DNA of 6,701 nt from UBA4735 sp035935465. GTDB lineage: Bacteria > Chloroflexota > Limnocylindria > P2-11E. This document shows, in pieces, positions 6,431 through 6,701 of this stretch (its first letter is position 1; the number at the start of each line of letters is the position of its first letter). The position numbers and the translations under genes are program-made. Where the stretch lies: positions 1 to 6,701 of the forward strand of contig DASYXA010000033.1 of NCBI GenBank assembly GCA_035935465.1, in the 5' to 3' direction. The notes under the pieces are model-generated. The model saw only the letters and a program-made list of their open reading frames with translations, was not told where the DNA came from and did no database searches.

Positions 6431-6701
6431 CCGCGGAGCAGGCACCGTCGCGCCACCGGCGCACGGTCGACGTGGCGCTCGAGGCGCGCGCCCGCCGCTG
6501 GTCCATCGACCAACCCGCCGGACAGGCGACGCTGATCGGGTCAGTGGCCGTGCCGTCGAGCGAGCCGCTCCCCTCGGAGCCCGCGGATGCGCCGATCCGC
6601 GTCGGCTCCGGCGGGCTCCTGCGCGTCGCGGTGCTCGCGAGCGAAGCGCCCGACCTCGAGCGCGTCCTTCGTCGAGCGGTCCTCGCATCGGGCGCCGAGC
6701 T
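6427..6701 (+). CDS. Unrecognised protein, N-terminal part (runs off the window)
   Basis: An open frame starts at GTG 6427, overlaps the C26 stop (TGA 6428-6430) as GTGA, and stays open to the window end with 91 complete codons. Codon use is G/C-ending like the genes before it, and the overlap suggests it belongs to the same operon. I do not recognise a family. The visible part has a basic N-terminus (RHRR at 9-12, RARR at 21-24), a short beta-like stretch ending in IGSVAVP (37-43), a Pro/Ser/Glu-rich linker (43-56), then a glycine-containing segment (RVGSGGLLRVAVLA, 58-71) leading into a probable helix. No signal peptide or membrane segment is visible. The fold and function need the rest of the gene. 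Confidence 0.62.
   Translation, partial: MTAEQAPSRHRRTVDVALEARARRWSIDQPAGQATLIGSVAVPSSEPLPSEPADAPIRVGSGGLLRVAVLASEAPDLERVLRRAVLASGAE

Overview
The window is a high-GC segment in which every convincing gene lies on the + strand. Very high G/C at third codon positions, GTG/TTG starts and 4-base stop/start overlaps suggest a high-GC bacterium such as an actinobacterium or a member of the Chloroflexota. The acyl-CoA mutase without a fused B12 domain fits these groups but does not decide between them. I cannot place the organism more closely from sequence alone.

Layout, left to right. (1) 1-276 holds a small unrecognised reading frame with clearly more A/T-ending codons than the rest of the window. 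(2) 277-623 has no intact gene. About 370-566 of it is a decayed RHS/YD-repeat fragment broken by two compensating frameshifts. I see nothing I can name in 277-369, and only a weak -10-like hexamer in 567-623. (3) 624-1304 encodes an ABC-transporter ATPase of the LolD/MacB type, with a degenerate signature motif and no permease beside it. (4) 1343-3691 encodes a membrane-anchored penicillin-acylase-family (S45) N-terminal-nucleophile hydrolase. Its real start is probably upstream of the first conventional start codon. (5) 3703-5295 encodes the catalytic chain of methylmalonyl-CoA mutase, with all four substrate-binding residues I could place. (6) 5292-5726 encodes methylmalonyl-CoA epimerase and overlaps the mutase stop by 4 bases. 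(7) 5729-6430 encodes a class I glutamine-amidotransferase-like peptidase C26, 2 bases after the epimerase. (8) 6427-6701 is the start of an unrecognised gene that overlaps the C26 gene by 4 bases and runs off the window.

How they fit together. Mutase and epimerase are consecutive steps of propionyl-CoA/methylmalonyl-CoA metabolism: the epimerase converts (2S)- to (2R)-methylmalonyl-CoA, and the mutase interconverts the 2R form with succinyl-CoA. The B12-binding partner chain that the mutase needs is not in the window. The last four genes are packed with overlaps or 2-base gaps and look like one transcription unit, possibly started by a leaderless promoter sitting on the acylase stop codons. 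The ATPase and acylase are also closely spaced and may form a separate upstream unit. The left edge (low-GC3 frame plus RHS debris) looks like the border of an accessory region. I found no rRNA, tRNA, CRISPR array, intact insertion sequence or convincing terminator, and no clear evidence of a wholly new system.
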